Below are positions 37,109-46,254 of a DNA stretch of 64,000 nucleotides, piece by piece. Origin of the DNA: Vibrio barjaei (GTDB lineage: Bacteria; Pseudomonadota; Gammaproteobacteria; Enterobacterales; Vibrionaceae); the NCBI RefSeq assembly GCF_001639065.2, contig NZ_LQXO02000009.1:248001-312000 (forward strand), written 5' to 3'. Positions within the stretch are counted from its first letter, which is position 1; each line of letters begins with the position of its first letter. The notes beneath the pieces are model-generated. The model had not been told where the DNA came from and searched no databases. It saw nothing but the letters and a program-made list of their open reading frames with translations. The position numbers were made by a program, and so were the translations under genes.

Positions 37109-37136
37109 AACGTTTGAACGCAGGGGTTTAGAACGT

Positions 37137-37172
37137 AAAAAAGGTTGAAGCGAGATGCTTCAACCTTTTTTG
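37137..37172. terminator. Bidirectional terminator between DUF2310 gene and metQ
   Basis: A perfect 11-bp stem, AAGGTTGAAGC/GCTTCAACCTT, with A-tract before and T-tract after, between convergent genes. Confidence 0.9.
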
Positions 37173-37194
37173 TATCCGAGTTAAAAGCGAGTCA

Positions 37195-38004
37195 TTACCA
37201 GCCTTTAACAACACCACCTTGGAAGATATCAGAAGCGGCGTTGTAGACCTCGTCAGTTTGGTATGCTTTAACGAAGTTTTGTACATTTTCAGCGTTTACA
37301 TTGTCTTCACGAGCCACGATAAGGTTTACATATGGAGACTCTTTATCTTCAACAAATACACCGTCTTTTTGAGGTGTTAGGTTGATAGAGCTAGCGTACG
37401 TTGTGTTAATGACTGATAGCGCAACATCGTCGAGTGAACGTGGAAGTTGAGCAGCATCAAGCTCAACGATAGTGATGTTTTTCGGATTGCTCTCAATGTC
37501 ACGAACGGTAGCCAGTAGACCGACGCCATCACGTAGCGTGATCAGACCTTGTTGTTCAAGAAGCAGTAGAGAACGACCTAGGTTTGTTGGATCGTTTGGT
37601 ACTGCAATGCGAGCACCATCTTGGATTTCATCCACAGACTTCACTTGCTTAGAGTAACCAGCGATAGGGTAGACAAATGTGTTGCCTGCAACAGTCAGTT
37701 TATAGTTGCGGTCAGCAACTTGTTGATCCAAATATGGTTTATGTTGGAACGCGTTGATATCAATAGAGCCATCATCTAACGCAGCGTTTGGCGTCACGTA
37801 ATCTGTGAAGGTAACCAATTCAACATCAAGGTTGTATTTTTCTTTTGCTACTTTCGCGGCTACTTCTGCTACCTGTGCTTCTGCACCGGCCATAACACCA
37901 ACTTTGATTTTGCTAGTATCGGCTTCTTTCTCACCACAACCGGCTAGAACGAGTGCAGACGCTGCTGCTGCGATTGCGAGTAAATTCTTAACGTTGAATT
38001 TCAT
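37195..38004 (-). CDS. metQ: Methionine ABC importer substrate-binding lipoprotein MetQ
   Basis: A 269-residue NlpA-family lipoprotein. The lipobox is ALVLAGCG (Cys23), and the mature part starts with KIKVGVMAGAEAQVAEVAA. It captures D- or L-methionine in the periplasm and delivers it to MetI-MetN. Last gene of metNIQ, 33 bp after metI. Confidence 0.96.
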   Translation of the reverse strand: MKFNVKNLLAIAAAASALVLAGCGEKEADTSKIKVGVMAGAEAQVAEVAAKVAKEKYNLDVELVTFTDYVTPNAALDDGSIDINAFQHKPYLDQQVADRNYKLTVAGNTFVYPIAGYSKQVKSVDEIQDGARIAVPNDPTNLGRSLLLLEQQGLITLRDGVGLLATVRDIESNPKNITIVELDAAQLPRSLDDVALSVINTTYASSINLTPQKDGVFVEDKESPYVNLIVAREDNVNAENVQNFVKAYQTDEVYNAASDIFQGGVVKGW

Positions 38005-38037
38005 GACTCTCTCCTTGTTATAAATCTAAAACTTCAA

Positions 38038-38715
38038 TTATCTGTGGTCGACTCGGCGCACAATAGCGTCGCCAATAGACTGAATAATTTGTACTAACAC
38101 GATGAGCATGACGACAGTAACTGCCATGATAACTACATCATATCGGTGGAATCCGTAACGTATCGCGACATCACCAAGACCACCGCCACCCACTGTGCCA
38201 GCCATTGCTGAGTAGCTTACAAGTGTCACTAATGTGATTGTCACTGAATTGACAATAGTCGGTAATGCTTCAGGAAGCAGCACTTTAGTAATAATTTGAT
38301 AAGGGGTAGCACCCATTGACTGCGCCGCTTCCACTAAGCCCGTTGGAACTTCAAGCAAGGCGCCTTCAATTAAACGAGCGACAAATGGAATAGCCCCTAC
38401 TGTTAATGGCACGATGGCTGCTGTTGTACCAATAAAGGTACCAATGAGCATTTTGGTCACAGGAATGATGGCGACCATTAACACTAAGAATGGTACGGAA
38501 CGACCTATGTTTACTATGGCACCTAGCACACTATTTAGGCGTGGATTTTCCAGCAAACCACCTTTCTTCGTTGTATGGAGAATCACCCCTAGTGGAATAC
38601 CCACAGCGAAGCCAACAATGCCAGCAACAGCGACCATGTAGAGCGTTTCCCATGTCGCGCCGAGCAGTAGATTACTATTAAGTGATAGCCATTCAGAGAC
38701 AGTATTAAAGGACAT
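38038..38715 (-). CDS. metI: Methionine ABC importer permease MetI
   Basis: A 225-residue integral membrane permease with five or more transmembrane segments. The ATPase-coupling EAA-type loop is [19 protein letters not shown] (about 122-140). I start at 38715, with GAGG 9 nt upstream; a TTG two codons earlier is the alternative. Its first codons overlap metN by 11 bp. Confidence 0.95.
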   Translation of the reverse strand: MSFNTVSEWLSLNSNLLLGATWETLYMVAVAGIVGFAVGIPLGVILHTTKKGGLLENPRLNSVLGAIVNIGRSVPFLVLMVAIIPVTKMLIGTFIGTTAAIVPLTVGAIPFVARLIEGALLEVPTGLVEAAQSMGATPYQIITKVLLPEALPTIVNSVTITLVTLVSYSAMAGTVGGGGLGDVAIRYGFHRYDVVIMAVTVVMLIVLVQIIQSIGDAIVRRVDHR

Positions 38716-39739
38716 AGCCAAGTACCTCTACTTTTACGTTGTGGTCACGAAGGTATTGGATTGCAGCATTATCATCGCTTTCATTACCGAATAGCTCTGC
38801 GACCATCATGCCAAATTTAACCCCACCGGCATAATCAAGATCTGAGCTGAGAATGCTCACATCGATGTTGTATTTGCGTGCAATTTGCGTCATTAGCGGA
38901 GCGTCAACGGTTGCTCCAGTGAACTCAAGACGTACCAGTGGGTAACTACCTTCAACTCGTTTGGTTTGCAAGCGAGCTTGATAATCTTCCGGAATAGAAA
39001 GGTCGAGTGTGGAGCGAATAAATTCGTGCGCGAGCTCGGTTTTAGGGTGGGCGAAGATTTCGCCCACAGTACCTTTCTCTACAAGGCGACCATCACCAAT
39101 AATTGCGACTTCATGGCAGATGCTTTTTACTACATCCATTTCATGAGTAATAAGTAATATAGTGATTTTAAGTTTACGGTTAATTTCTTTGAGCAGTTCA
39201 AGAATGGACTGAGTTGTCGCTGGGTCTAGTGCGCTCGTCGCTTCATCACATAGGAGAACTTTAGGGTCAGAGGCCAGAGCTCGAGCAATGGCGACGCGCT
39301 GCTTTTGTCCGCCACTTAGGTTAGCTGGATAGGTGTCACGCTTGTCGGCAAGACCCACTAATTTAAGCAGCTCAGAGACTTTGTTTTCAATATCAGAGCT
39401 CGCTTTACCTGCAAGTTCAAGTGGTAACGCGACGTTCTCAAATACGGTGCGAGATGAAAGCAGATTAAAGTGCTGAAAGATCATGCCTATATTGCGGCGC
39501 GCTTCGCTGAGCTCTGACTTGGACAGTTTAGTCAGGTCAATACCATCAACAATGACGGCTCCAGACGTTGGGGCCTCTAGCATGTTAACGCAACGAATGA
39601 GGGTACTTTTCCCCGCACCGGATGAGCCAATCACACCAAAGATGGTGCCTTCAGCAATATGAAGGTTAATATCAGACAAAGCGTTGATTTCCTTTGTCCC
39701 TTGATAAAACACTTTGTTTACCTGATTAATTTCGATCAT
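38705..39739 (-). CDS. metN: Methionine ABC importer ATPase MetN
   Basis: A 344-residue ATPase. Walker A is GSSGAGKST (about 38-46), the signature is [15 protein letters not shown] (about 140-154), and Walker B is [12 protein letters not shown] (about 159-170). The C-terminal ACT-like regulatory domain (about 265-344) binds methionine and inhibits the transporter in E. coli MetN. First gene of metNIQ; MetJ boxes lie 100 bp upstream. Confidence 0.97.
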   Translation of the reverse strand: MIEINQVNKVFYQGTKEINALSDINLHIAEGTIFGVIGSSGAGKSTLIRCVNMLEAPTSGAVIVDGIDLTKLSKSELSEARRNIGMIFQHFNLLSSRTVFENVALPLELAGKASSDIENKVSELLKLVGLADKRDTYPANLSGGQKQRVAIARALASDPKVLLCDEATSALDPATTQSILELLKEINRKLKITILLITHEMDVVKSICHEVAIIGDGRLVEKGTVGEIFAHPKTELAHEFIRSTLDLSIPEDYQARLQTKRVEGSYPLVRLEFTGATVDAPLMTQIARKYNIDVSILSSDLDYAGGVKFGMMVAELFGNESDDNAAIQYLRDHNVKVEVLGYVL

Positions 39740-39838
39740 CTAAGCAACCTAAACCCAATGAGTAGCATAAAAGTTTGAACTACATCTCAATTGATAGAAG
39801 ATGCTATGGGTTTCACCGATTTGTGTCAATAGATATTT

Positions 39839-39862
39839 TTACGTCTAGACGTCTAAACGGCA
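39839..39862. promoter_or_regulatory. MetJ operator: tandem MET boxes
   Basis: Three adjacent octamers, TTACGTCT, AGACGTCT and AAACGGCA, match the MET box AGACGTCT at 6, 8 and 5 positions. The SAM-bound MetJ repressor binds such arrays cooperatively. The site is 100 bp before metN and 77 bp before divergent gmhB. Confidence 0.88.
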
Positions 39863-39938
39863 TTTTCATAGTGATGTGGATATAAAAGCATGTAATAATT
39901 CATGTCATTAGCACTTATCTAGAGCAAGAGAGTAACCT

Positions 39939-40490
39939 GTGGCAAAACCAGCTGTGTTTTTAGACCGTGATGGCGTAATCAATATCGACCATGGCTATGT
40001 AAGCGATGAACATGACTTCGAATATGTTGAAGGTGTGTTTGAAGCGACTAAGAAGTTACAAGATATGGGCTACATGCTCGTGCTAGTAACGAACCAGTCT
40101 GGGATCGCTCGTGGGATGTTCTCAGAAGACCGCTTTTTGTCTCTAACTCAATGGATGGACTGGAACTTCTCAGATAATGGCGTCGAATTTGACGGTTTTT
40201 ACTACTGCCCTCATCATCCAGAGCACGGTGTTGGTGACTACAAACAAGATTGTGACTGTCGTAAGCCAAAGCCAGGGATGTTCATTTCGGCAAGAGATTT
40301 TCTCAAGATAGATATGGCGAAATCCGTTATGGTGGGTGACAAAGCAGAAGATATGATGGCGGCTGAAGCGGCTGGTGTGGGTACTAAGATTTTAGTTCGT
40401 ACAGGTAAGCCTGTTACTGAACGCGGTGAGTCCATTGCGACTGCGGTTCTTGATAGTATCTGCGACGTACCTGCGTATCTTTCTAAATAG
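39939..40490 (+). CDS. gmhB: D-glycero-beta-D-manno-heptose-1,7-bisphosphate 7-phosphatase
   Basis: Removes the 7-phosphate in ADP-heptose synthesis for LPS core. A 183-residue HAD phosphatase: the nucleophile and acid Asp are in FLDRDGVIN (about 7-15), VTNQSG (about 50-55) is motif II, the zinc site is CPHHPEHG...CDCRKPKPG (about 92-111), and MVGDKAEDM (about 131-139) holds the Mg2+ Asp. The start is GTG with GAG upstream. It is divergent from metN, as in E. coli. Confidence 0.96.
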   Translation: MAKPAVFLDRDGVINIDHGYVSDEHDFEYVEGVFEATKKLQDMGYMLVLVTNQSGIARGMFSEDRFLSLTQWMDWNFSDNGVEFDGFYYCPHHPEHGVGDYKQDCDCRKPKPGMFISARDFLKIDMAKSVMVGDKAEDMMAAEAAGVGTKILVRTGKPVTERGESIATAVLDSICDVPAYLSK

Positions 40491-40530
40491 ACACAAACTG
40501 AATGGGTGTTAGCCTTAAAAAGGAGAAATG

Positions 40531-40896
40531 ATGCTTTCAATTGCAAAAAAGACGTTGTTACCCGTTTTATTGGTGAGTGGATTGGCGGCATGCAGTAGTG
40601 GCGGACAAACGGAATCCACAGCTGGTAACTATCATGTGCTCCAATATGAGTGTGATAGTCAAAATTTCCAGGTCACTCAACTTTCCAGTGAACAAATCTT
40701 ATTGCTGATAGGGAAGACGGAATATCCGTTGCATCGAGTCCCCTCAGCATCCGGCGTGCGCTATGCCTTGGATGGCGAGTCGCAAGCCGATTCTAATATT
40801 GAGTTGTTCAGTAAAGGCCGAGAAGGCATGCTGACAATGAATGGTGTCACTGATAAGTCCTGCCGTATGACCACACGTAGTATTCCGAAAGGCTAA
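40531..40896 (+). CDS. MliC-like lipoprotein (possible lysozyme inhibitor)
   Basis: A 121-residue lipoprotein. The lipobox VSGLAAC gives Cys21. YECDSQNFQV, EYPLHRVPSASGVRYAL and a final CRMTTRS resemble the MliC/PliC C-type lysozyme inhibitor fold, which starts with a Y-x-C strand and has a second Cys near the end. The ATG at 40531 has AGGAG at 5 nt; the ATG 3 nt earlier is too close. It ends by overlapping the treR start by one base (TAATG), so the two may be co-translated. Homology is judged by eye. Confidence 0.65.
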   Translation: MLSIAKKTLLPVLLVSGLAACSSGGQTESTAGNYHVLQYECDSQNFQVTQLSSEQILLLIGKTEYPLHRVPSASGVRYALDGESQADSNIELFSKGREGMLTMNGVTDKSCRMTTRSIPKG

Positions 40897-41840
40897 TGAC
40901 TAAAAAACTGACCATACTTGATATCGCGAAACTATCGGGAGTCGGCAAATCGACCGTCTCCCGAGTGTTGACCAATGACCCCAAAGTTAAGCCTGAGACT
41001 CGCGAAAAGGTAGAGCGAGTGATCGCGGAACATGGTTATGTTCCGTCAAAATCGGCTCAGTCTATGCGAGGTGGTGGAACTCAGAACGTGATTGGTGTGA
41101 TCATTTCTCGACTGGATTCCCCATCTGAAAACAAAGCCGTCAGCAGCATGCTTAATGTACTTTATGCGGCAGGCTATGATGTGGTGATTATGGAAAGCCA
41201 GTTCGATCCGGTGAAAACCAATGAGCATCTTAACGTATTGCGAAAGCGAAATGTGGATGGGGTGATAGTGTTTGGTTTTACCGATTTGGATCTGGATGCC
41301 GTGGCAGATTGGGACGAAAAAGTAGTTGTGATTGCTATGGATACCGATCGAGTGTCGTCGATTAATTACGACAATGCCGGTCTGATCCACGCGGTTCTCA
41401 ATAAGCTTAAAGAGCAAGGCGTGAGTGATCTGGCGTTTATTGGTGTAGACCCTGAAGATAAAACTACAGGCTTGGCTCGTTTAAACGCTTATCAAGTCTG
41501 GTGTGAAGAGCAGCAATTGCCGACTCGGTTTCGTACCGGAGCACTTCATCATGAGAGTGCATACTCATTAGTGGATGATGTGGTGAGTGACTCTCTGCAA
41601 GCCATTGTCTGCGCGAGCGATACTCTAGCACTGGGCACCATTAAACGCTTACAAGAGTTAGGAAGAGAGGACATTATTGTCACGGGTATTGGTGGTAATG
41701 AATTACTGTCATTTTTGTTCCCAAATATCTACAGTATTGATCCTGGCTATCATCAAGCAGGTGAAAAAGCAGCTAACCTATTGATTAAACAATTGAAAGG
41801 CGAAAAACTCGTCTCTCATCTCACACAAGAAGCTGTGTAA
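40896..41840 (+). CDS. treR: Trehalose operon repressor TreR
   Basis: A 314-residue LacI-family repressor, close to E. coli TreR (315). HTH: LTILDIAKLSGVGKSTVSRVL (about 5-25). Effector domain: IGVIISRLDSPSENKAVSSM and ITGIGGNELLS-type ends. It binds trehalose-6-phosphate as inducer and blocks treBC. Two GGGAATGTTCCC palindromes lie between it and treB. It overlaps the MliC-like gene by 1 bp. Confidence 0.95.
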   Translation: MTKKLTILDIAKLSGVGKSTVSRVLTNDPKVKPETREKVERVIAEHGYVPSKSAQSMRGGGTQNVIGVIISRLDSPSENKAVSSMLNVLYAAGYDVVIMESQFDPVKTNEHLNVLRKRNVDGVIVFGFTDLDLDAVADWDEKVVVIAMDTDRVSSINYDNAGLIHAVLNKLKEQGVSDLAFIGVDPEDKTTGLARLNAYQVWCEEQQLPTRFRTGALHHESAYSLVDDVVSDSLQAIVCASDTLALGTIKRLQELGREDIIVTGIGGNELLSFLFPNIYSIDPGYHQAGEKAANLLIKQLKGEKLVSHLTQEAV

Positions 41841-41899
41841 AAACGGCTTCTTACTCTGTCTTCTCATCCTTTTCTGTTGATGCATTTCTCTACAATTAT

Positions 41900-41915
41900 T
41901 GTGATCACTCTCAAT
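41900..41915. promoter_or_regulatory. CRP-like site upstream of treB
   Basis: TGTGA-N6-TCAAT matches TGTGA-N6-TCACA at 8 of 10 positions. It lies next to the first TreR operator, as expected for a catabolite-controlled trehalose operon. Confidence 0.6.
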
Positions 41916-41917
41916 TA

Positions 41918-41933
41918 ATGGGAATGTTCCCAT
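41918..41933. promoter_or_regulatory. TreR operator 1
   Basis: A perfect 16-bp near-palindrome with core GGGAATGTTCCC and ATG/CAT ends, similar to the E. coli TreR site GGGAACGTTCCC. Confidence 0.85.
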
Positions 41934-41974
41934 TTACGTTTTTTTCTCGTGTGTCACACTGCATTTAGATTTTT

Positions 41975-41986
41975 GGGAATGTTCCC
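41975..41986. promoter_or_regulatory. TreR operator 2 at the treB promoter
   Basis: A second copy of GGGAATGTTCCC, 55 bp from the first centre to centre (about five helical turns). It abuts TTGACG (41989-41994), a good -35 box; TACAAC 17 bp further could be the -10. A bound repressor here would block the promoter. Confidence 0.85.
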
Positions 41987-42074
41987 ATTGACGCATTGCG
42001 GTATTATTAATACAACGAGACACATGGACGTTTGTTATCCAACGTCTCTATATCAGTAAAAAGGTGTACATACG

Positions 42075-43499
42075 ATGAGCAAGATAGCGAAGCAAGACAT
42101 TGCAGCCATCATCGAAGGGGTCGGCGGAGCCGACAACATTGCCAGTGTGAGTCACTGCTTAACTCGTCTGAGATTCGTTCTTAACGACACAGAGAAAGCA
42201 GATAAGTCAGCACTGGAAAGCTTAAAGGTTGTTAAGGGCTGCTTTACCAATGCAGGTCAATTCCAAGTGGTGATTGGTACTGAAGTCGATGAAGTATATA
42301 AGTTACTTATTGACATGGCGGGCAAAAAAGCCGCATCAAAAGATGATGCTAAACTGGCTGCTCGCCAAAATATGAATATTCTCGAGCGTGGTATTTCGCA
42401 CTTAGCCGAAATTTTCGTTCCTCTTTTACCTGCGATTATCACTGGTGGTTTGATTCTCGGTTTTCGAAATGTGATTGGTGACATTCGCATGTTCGATGGC
42501 AAAACGCTGGTTGAAATCAGCCAATTCTGGGCCACCGTTCACTCGTTCTTATGGTTGATTGGTGAAGCAATCTTCTTCTTCCTGCCTGTTGGTGTGTGTT
42601 GGTCGACAGTGAAAAAATTAGGAGGCACGCCAATTCTGGGTATTACACTGGGTGTGACTTTGGTGTCGCCACAGCTAATGAATGCCTACTTAATCGGTAA
42701 GCAGGTCCCTGAAGTCTGGGACTTTGGTTTGTTCGTGATAGAGAAGGTGGGCTATCAAGCTCAGGTCATTCCAGCCATGCTAGCCGGTGTTGCATTGGCC
42801 TTTATCGAAACTAACCTTAAACGTATTGTCCCAAGCTACCTGTATCTGGTTGTGGTGCCTTTCGTTTCAATCATTCTATCTGTGATTTTAGCGCATGCAC
42901 TTATTGGTCCTTTTGGTCGAGTACTGGGTGACGGTGTTGCATTTGCAGCGAAAGCTGCGATGACGGGTGATTTCGCGGTTCTTGGTTCTATGGTATTTGG
43001 CTTCCTATACGCACCACTTGTGATAACGGGTATCCACCACACGACTAACGCCGTTGATTTACAGCTTATGCAAGACCTTGGTGGTACACCAATCTGGCCT
43101 TTGATTGCTTTGTCAAACATTGCTCAAGCTTCTGCTGTTGTCGGTATCATCATTATTAGTAAGCGTGAAGGCGAACGAGATATTTCAGTTCCTGCTGCTA
43201 TCTCTGCGTACTTAGGGGTAACAGAGCCTGCAATGTACGGTATTAACTTGAAGTACAAATTCCCGATGTTGAGCGCCATGATTGGCAGTGCACTTGCTGC
43301 AGCAATTTGTGGTAGTGCTGGCGTAATGGCAAACGGCATCGGTGTTGGTGGTCTACCGGGTATTCTTTCCATCCAACCTCAGTACTGGACGGTATATCTA
43401 ATGGCGATGCTAGTCGCTATGGCGGTGCCAATTGTCCTAACCCTGTTCCTGTATAAACGCGCTCAGTCAAAAGGCGAGCTAGAGCTTGCAAGCGCGTAA
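42075..43499 (+). CDS. treB: PTS trehalose permease EIIBC
   Basis: A 474-residue permease that imports trehalose as trehalose-6-phosphate. EIIB (about 1-90) has phospho-Cys in SVSHCLTRLRF (about 25-35). EIIC (about 110-465) is polytopic, with ISAYLGVTEPAMYGINLKYKFP as the conserved substrate loop. There is no EIIA, so EIIA(Glc) is expected to supply phosphate. It lies 61 bp before treC, with a hairpin in between. Confidence 0.96.
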   Translation: MSKIAKQDIAAIIEGVGGADNIASVSHCLTRLRFVLNDTEKADKSALESLKVVKGCFTNAGQFQVVIGTEVDEVYKLLIDMAGKKAASKDDAKLAARQNMNILERGISHLAEIFVPLLPAIITGGLILGFRNVIGDIRMFDGKTLVEISQFWATVHSFLWLIGEAIFFFLPVGVCWSTVKKLGGTPILGITLGVTLVSPQLMNAYLIGKQVPEVWDFGLFVIEKVGYQAQVIPAMLAGVALAFIETNLKRIVPSYLYLVVVPFVSIILSVILAHALIGPFGRVLGDGVAFAAKAAMTGDFAVLGSMVFGFLYAPLVITGIHHTTNAVDLQLMQDLGGTPIWPLIALSNIAQASAVVGIIIISKREGERDISVPAAISAYLGVTEPAMYGINLKYKFPMLSAMIGSALAAAICGSAGVMANGIGVGGLPGILSIQPQYWTVYLMAMLVAMAVPIVLTLFLYKRAQSKGELELASA

Positions 43500-43509
43500 C
43501 GCCCCCATT

Positions 43510-43546
43510 AGTGGCTCAATTTGAGCCACTGTTTTCTTTTTGTTTC
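43510..43546 (+). terminator. Hairpin with T-rich tail between treB and treC
   Basis: Stem AGTGGCTCA/TGAGCCACT with a 3-nt loop, followed by GTTTTCTTTTTG. It could be a partial terminator that lowers treC relative to treB. Confidence 0.6.
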
Positions 43547-43575
43547 TTTTGTAATGGTAAGTGAGATTGAAATCG

Positions 43576-45258
43576 ATGAGTCAACAAACTCAACAAGACT
43601 GGTGGAAAACCGCCACTATTTATCAAATCTATCCGAAGAGTTTTTGTGACAGCGGCAACAAAGGGATGGGGGATATCAAAGGCATTACCTCAAAGCTTGA
43701 TTACCTTGAGCAGCTTGGTGTTGATGCTATCTGGTTAACTCCTGTCTATGCCTCACCAATGATTGATAACGGTTACGATATTGCTGACTATTACGCTATT
43801 AACCCCGATTTTGGCACGATGAAAGATTTTGATGAGCTACTAGAACAAGCCCATCAAAAGGGTATTCGTATTATCATGGATATCGTAGTGAACCACACGT
43901 CAACACAGCATGAGTGGTTTCAGTCGGCTCTTGGAGATAAGCAAAGTCCTTATCGTGATTATTATATTTGGAAACCTGGTCGTGATGGGCAAGCCCCAAA
44001 CAACTGGCAGTCTAAATTTGGTGGTTCTGCCTGGGCACTAGATGAAGCCACAAACGAATATTATTTGCATTTGTTTGCCAAAGAGCAGGCCGATCTGAAC
44101 TGGGAGAACCCTGCTGTTCGAGACGACGTAAAACGTGTGATTGAGTTCTGGGCGCAAAAAGGAGTAGATGGATTTAGGTTAGACGTCATTAACCTGATTT
44201 CAAAGCAGCAAGATTTTGCAGATGATCATATTGGTGATGGCCGCCGCTTTTACACTGATGGCCCTAGAGTGCATGAATATCTACAAGAGATCAGCGAAGC
44301 GGTATTCCAAAAGTATGGTTCGGTGACGGTCGGTGAAATGTCTTCGACAACGCTTGAGCATTGCCAGCAATACAGTGCATTAGATAACAGAGAGCTGTCG
44401 ATGGTGTTTAACTTTCATCACTTGAAAGTTGATTACCCAAATGGAGAGAAGTGGACTAAAGCGGATTTTGACTTTGCACAGCTCAAGCAGATTTTCAATC
44501 ATTGGCAAACGGGTCTGAATGGCAAAGGTTGGGGAGCACTGTTTTGGTGTAACCATGACCAGCCTCGTATTGTGAGTCGCTTGGGTAATGATACCCGCTA
44601 TCACAATAAGTCGGCGAAAATGCTCGCAGCGTCCGTCCATTTAATGCAGGGAACGCCATACATATTCCAAGGCGAAGAGATTGGCATGACTAACCCAGGC
44701 TTTACTGACCTTGCTCAGTATCGTGATGTGGAAAGTTTGAATATGTACCAGCTAATGGTTGAAGAGGGTACAACGTCTCATGATGAGATGATGGCAATCT
44801 TGCAGCAAAAATCTCGAGATAACTCGCGCACGCCGATGCAATGGGATGGCAGTGTTAATGCTGGCTTTACTTCAGGAACACCTTGGATCGAGGTCTCTAA
44901 AAATTACCCACAAATCAATGCGCAGGCAGCACTTCAAGACGAACAATCCGTGTTCTACTTCTACAAGGAACTGATCGCTCTTCGCAAAACGGTGCCTGTG
45001 ATAACCGATGGTAGTTATACTGATATGTTCCCTGAGCATGAACAGGTGCATGGATATCTGCGAGAAAACGCGGAAAGCATGTTGCTATGTCTGAATAACT
45101 ATTTTGGGCAGGAGACTCAGGTCACTCTGCCTGAATCTTTCGTTGCACTCACAGGACAACGAGTCTTGAGCAACTACGACCTCGAAGGCAAAGTATCCCT
45201 TGATAAAAAAGTGGTCATGAAGCCGTATGAGACGGTGGCCATTTTGATTGATAAGTAA
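43576..45258 (+). CDS. treC: Alpha,alpha-phosphotrehalase TreC
   Basis: Splits trehalose-6-phosphate into glucose and glucose-6-phosphate. A 560-residue GH13 enzyme (E. coli 551): NHTSTQHEWF region, nucleophile Asp in GFRLDVINLI (about 197-206), acid Glu in TVGEMSS (about 251-257), and the third catalytic Asp in CNHDQPR (about 321-327). I start at the ATG at 43576 (MSQQTQQDWW); a GTG at 43561 adds five residues and neither has a strong ribosome binding site. Confidence 0.96.
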   Translation: MSQQTQQDWWKTATIYQIYPKSFCDSGNKGMGDIKGITSKLDYLEQLGVDAIWLTPVYASPMIDNGYDIADYYAINPDFGTMKDFDELLEQAHQKGIRIIMDIVVNHTSTQHEWFQSALGDKQSPYRDYYIWKPGRDGQAPNNWQSKFGGSAWALDEATNEYYLHLFAKEQADLNWENPAVRDDVKRVIEFWAQKGVDGFRLDVINLISKQQDFADDHIGDGRRFYTDGPRVHEYLQEISEAVFQKYGSVTVGEMSSTTLEHCQQYSALDNRELSMVFNFHHLKVDYPNGEKWTKADFDFAQLKQIFNHWQTGLNGKGWGALFWCNHDQPRIVSRLGNDTRYHNKSAKMLAASVHLMQGTPYIFQGEEIGMTNPGFTDLAQYRDVESLNMYQLMVEEGTTSHDEMMAILQQKSRDNSRTPMQWDGSVNAGFTSGTPWIEVSKNYPQINAQAALQDEQSVFYFYKELIALRKTVPVITDGSYTDMFPEHEQVHGYLRENAESMLLCLNNYFGQETQVTLPESFVALTGQRVLSNYDLEGKVSLDKKVVMKPYETVAILIDK

Positions 45259-45265
45259 CGAGTAA

Positions 45266-45300
45266 TGCCCTTCGCCGAACTGAGAGGAAAGCGAAGGGCA
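45266..45300. terminator. Hairpin between convergent treC and yitT
   Basis: A perfect 10-bp stem, TGCCCTTCGC/GCGAAGGGCA, with a 15-nt loop and no clear U-tract on either side. Terminator function is uncertain. Confidence 0.45.
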
Positions 45301-45306
45301 TTGATA

Positions 45307-45906
45307 TTAACCGTAAGTCACCACGTAGCGTGTAGGCTTATGGTTCATAGCAAGAACAAGGTTGAGCATCACTGCGCCCAAGATGGAGATCATAATGACG
45401 TTCGGCGAGACAAAAAAGAACGACGCGATTAGGATCGAGCAGTCTATCGCCATTTGCGTTTTCCCTACTGAAATACCGAATTTGTCTTGAATAAACAGGC
45501 AAAGCACATTGAATCCGCCAAGACTTGATCGGTGCCGGAATAGAATCAGCATACCGAGCCCCATCAACAAGCCGCCAGCAATGGCACAATAAATATCGTT
45601 AATCTGATCCAGTGATACAACACGGTACATGTTATCTGTGATAACAGAGACCAACGCACCTGAAATTGCACTGCTCGCAGCAAAACGTTTACCAAAGCGT
45701 TTCCACGCTAACAGATAGAATGGGCTATTGAATGCAAAATACAAGGTACCAAAAGAAACAGGTACAAACTGGCTTACAAGAAGCGCTAGACCTGTAGTGC
45801 CGCCAGTTAATAGTTGAGCTGATTGGAGAAAGAAAATACCTTGGGCAACAATAAATGTACCAGTCAGTATCGCTATCCAATCTTCTCTTCGTGAGTGTTT
45901 TTGCAT
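45307..45906 (-). CDS. YitT-family membrane protein
   Basis: A protein of about 199 residues with five or six transmembrane segments and the family motif LTGGTTGLALLVSQF near the N-terminus and RHRSSLGGFNVLCLF (about 124-138) in the middle, characteristic of the YitT/DUF161 group. I start at 45906 because the longer frame begins at a TTG with no usable ATG between, and adds a charged tail not typical of the family. Transport role unknown. Confidence 0.85.
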   Translation of the reverse strand: MQKHSRREDWIAILTGTFIVAQGIFFLQSAQLLTGGTTGLALLVSQFVPVSFGTLYFAFNSPFYLLAWKRFGKRFAASSAISGALVSVITDNMYRVVSLDQINDIYCAIAGGLLMGLGMLILFRHRSSLGGFNVLCLFIQDKFGISVGKTQMAIDCSILIASFFFVSPNVIMISILGAVMLNLVLAMNHKPTRYVVTYG

Positions 45907-46010
45907 CAGTTCAAAATTCTTCTTAGTAATAATCGCCGCAATAGTATTGAAAAGATGATCTTTTCGGTAGCTTGAAGGTGAAATTTGCGGTAAACCTATG
46001 TAATTCAAAT

Positions 46011-46047
46011 TTTACACTTTGTAAATGGAATTATTGACACTTAGTGT
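46011..46047. promoter_or_regulatory. Pair of related palindromes between yitT and glyA
   Basis: TTTACA-CTT-TGTAAA (46011-46025) and ACACT-T-AGTGT (46037-46047) are perfect inverted repeats 24 bp apart centre to centre. Both contain ACACTT, so they may bind the same dimer. The regulator is not recognised. The 348-bp gap also holds the PurR box nearer glyA. Confidence 0.4.
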
Positions 46048-46181
46048 ACACATTGTCGTACTAATTCAGGCGCCCATGATGATACCTAAGGTTCACTATG
46101 AGAAAACTGCATGAGAAATTTCCAATTTTCTCTTTATGACCTAGATCAAATTATGTATGATGCAAGTCATCAAATGTGGTG

Positions 46182-46197
46182 ACGAAAACGTTTGCTT
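46182..46197. promoter_or_regulatory. PurR box upstream of glyA
   Basis: ACGAAAACGTTTGCTT closely follows the PurR consensus ACGCAAACGTTTGCGT. It lies 58 bp before the glyA ATG; glyA is a PurR target in E. coli, since one-carbon units feed purine synthesis. Confidence 0.8.
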
Positions 46198-46254
46198 TTG
46201 GTCATTGTATGGTTTTTTTGAAACTTTCGGAACAATCTGAGTCAGGAGATACAG

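Noticed and set aside
45907..46008. N-terminal extension of the YitT-type gene to a TTG
   Set aside because: The added residues are hydrophilic and unlike the family, and they cover the likely promoter region.
46048..46254. Glycine riboswitch upstream of glyA
   Set aside because: I looked for its conserved GG-rich cores and tandem aptamer layout and saw none; the PurR box explains control.
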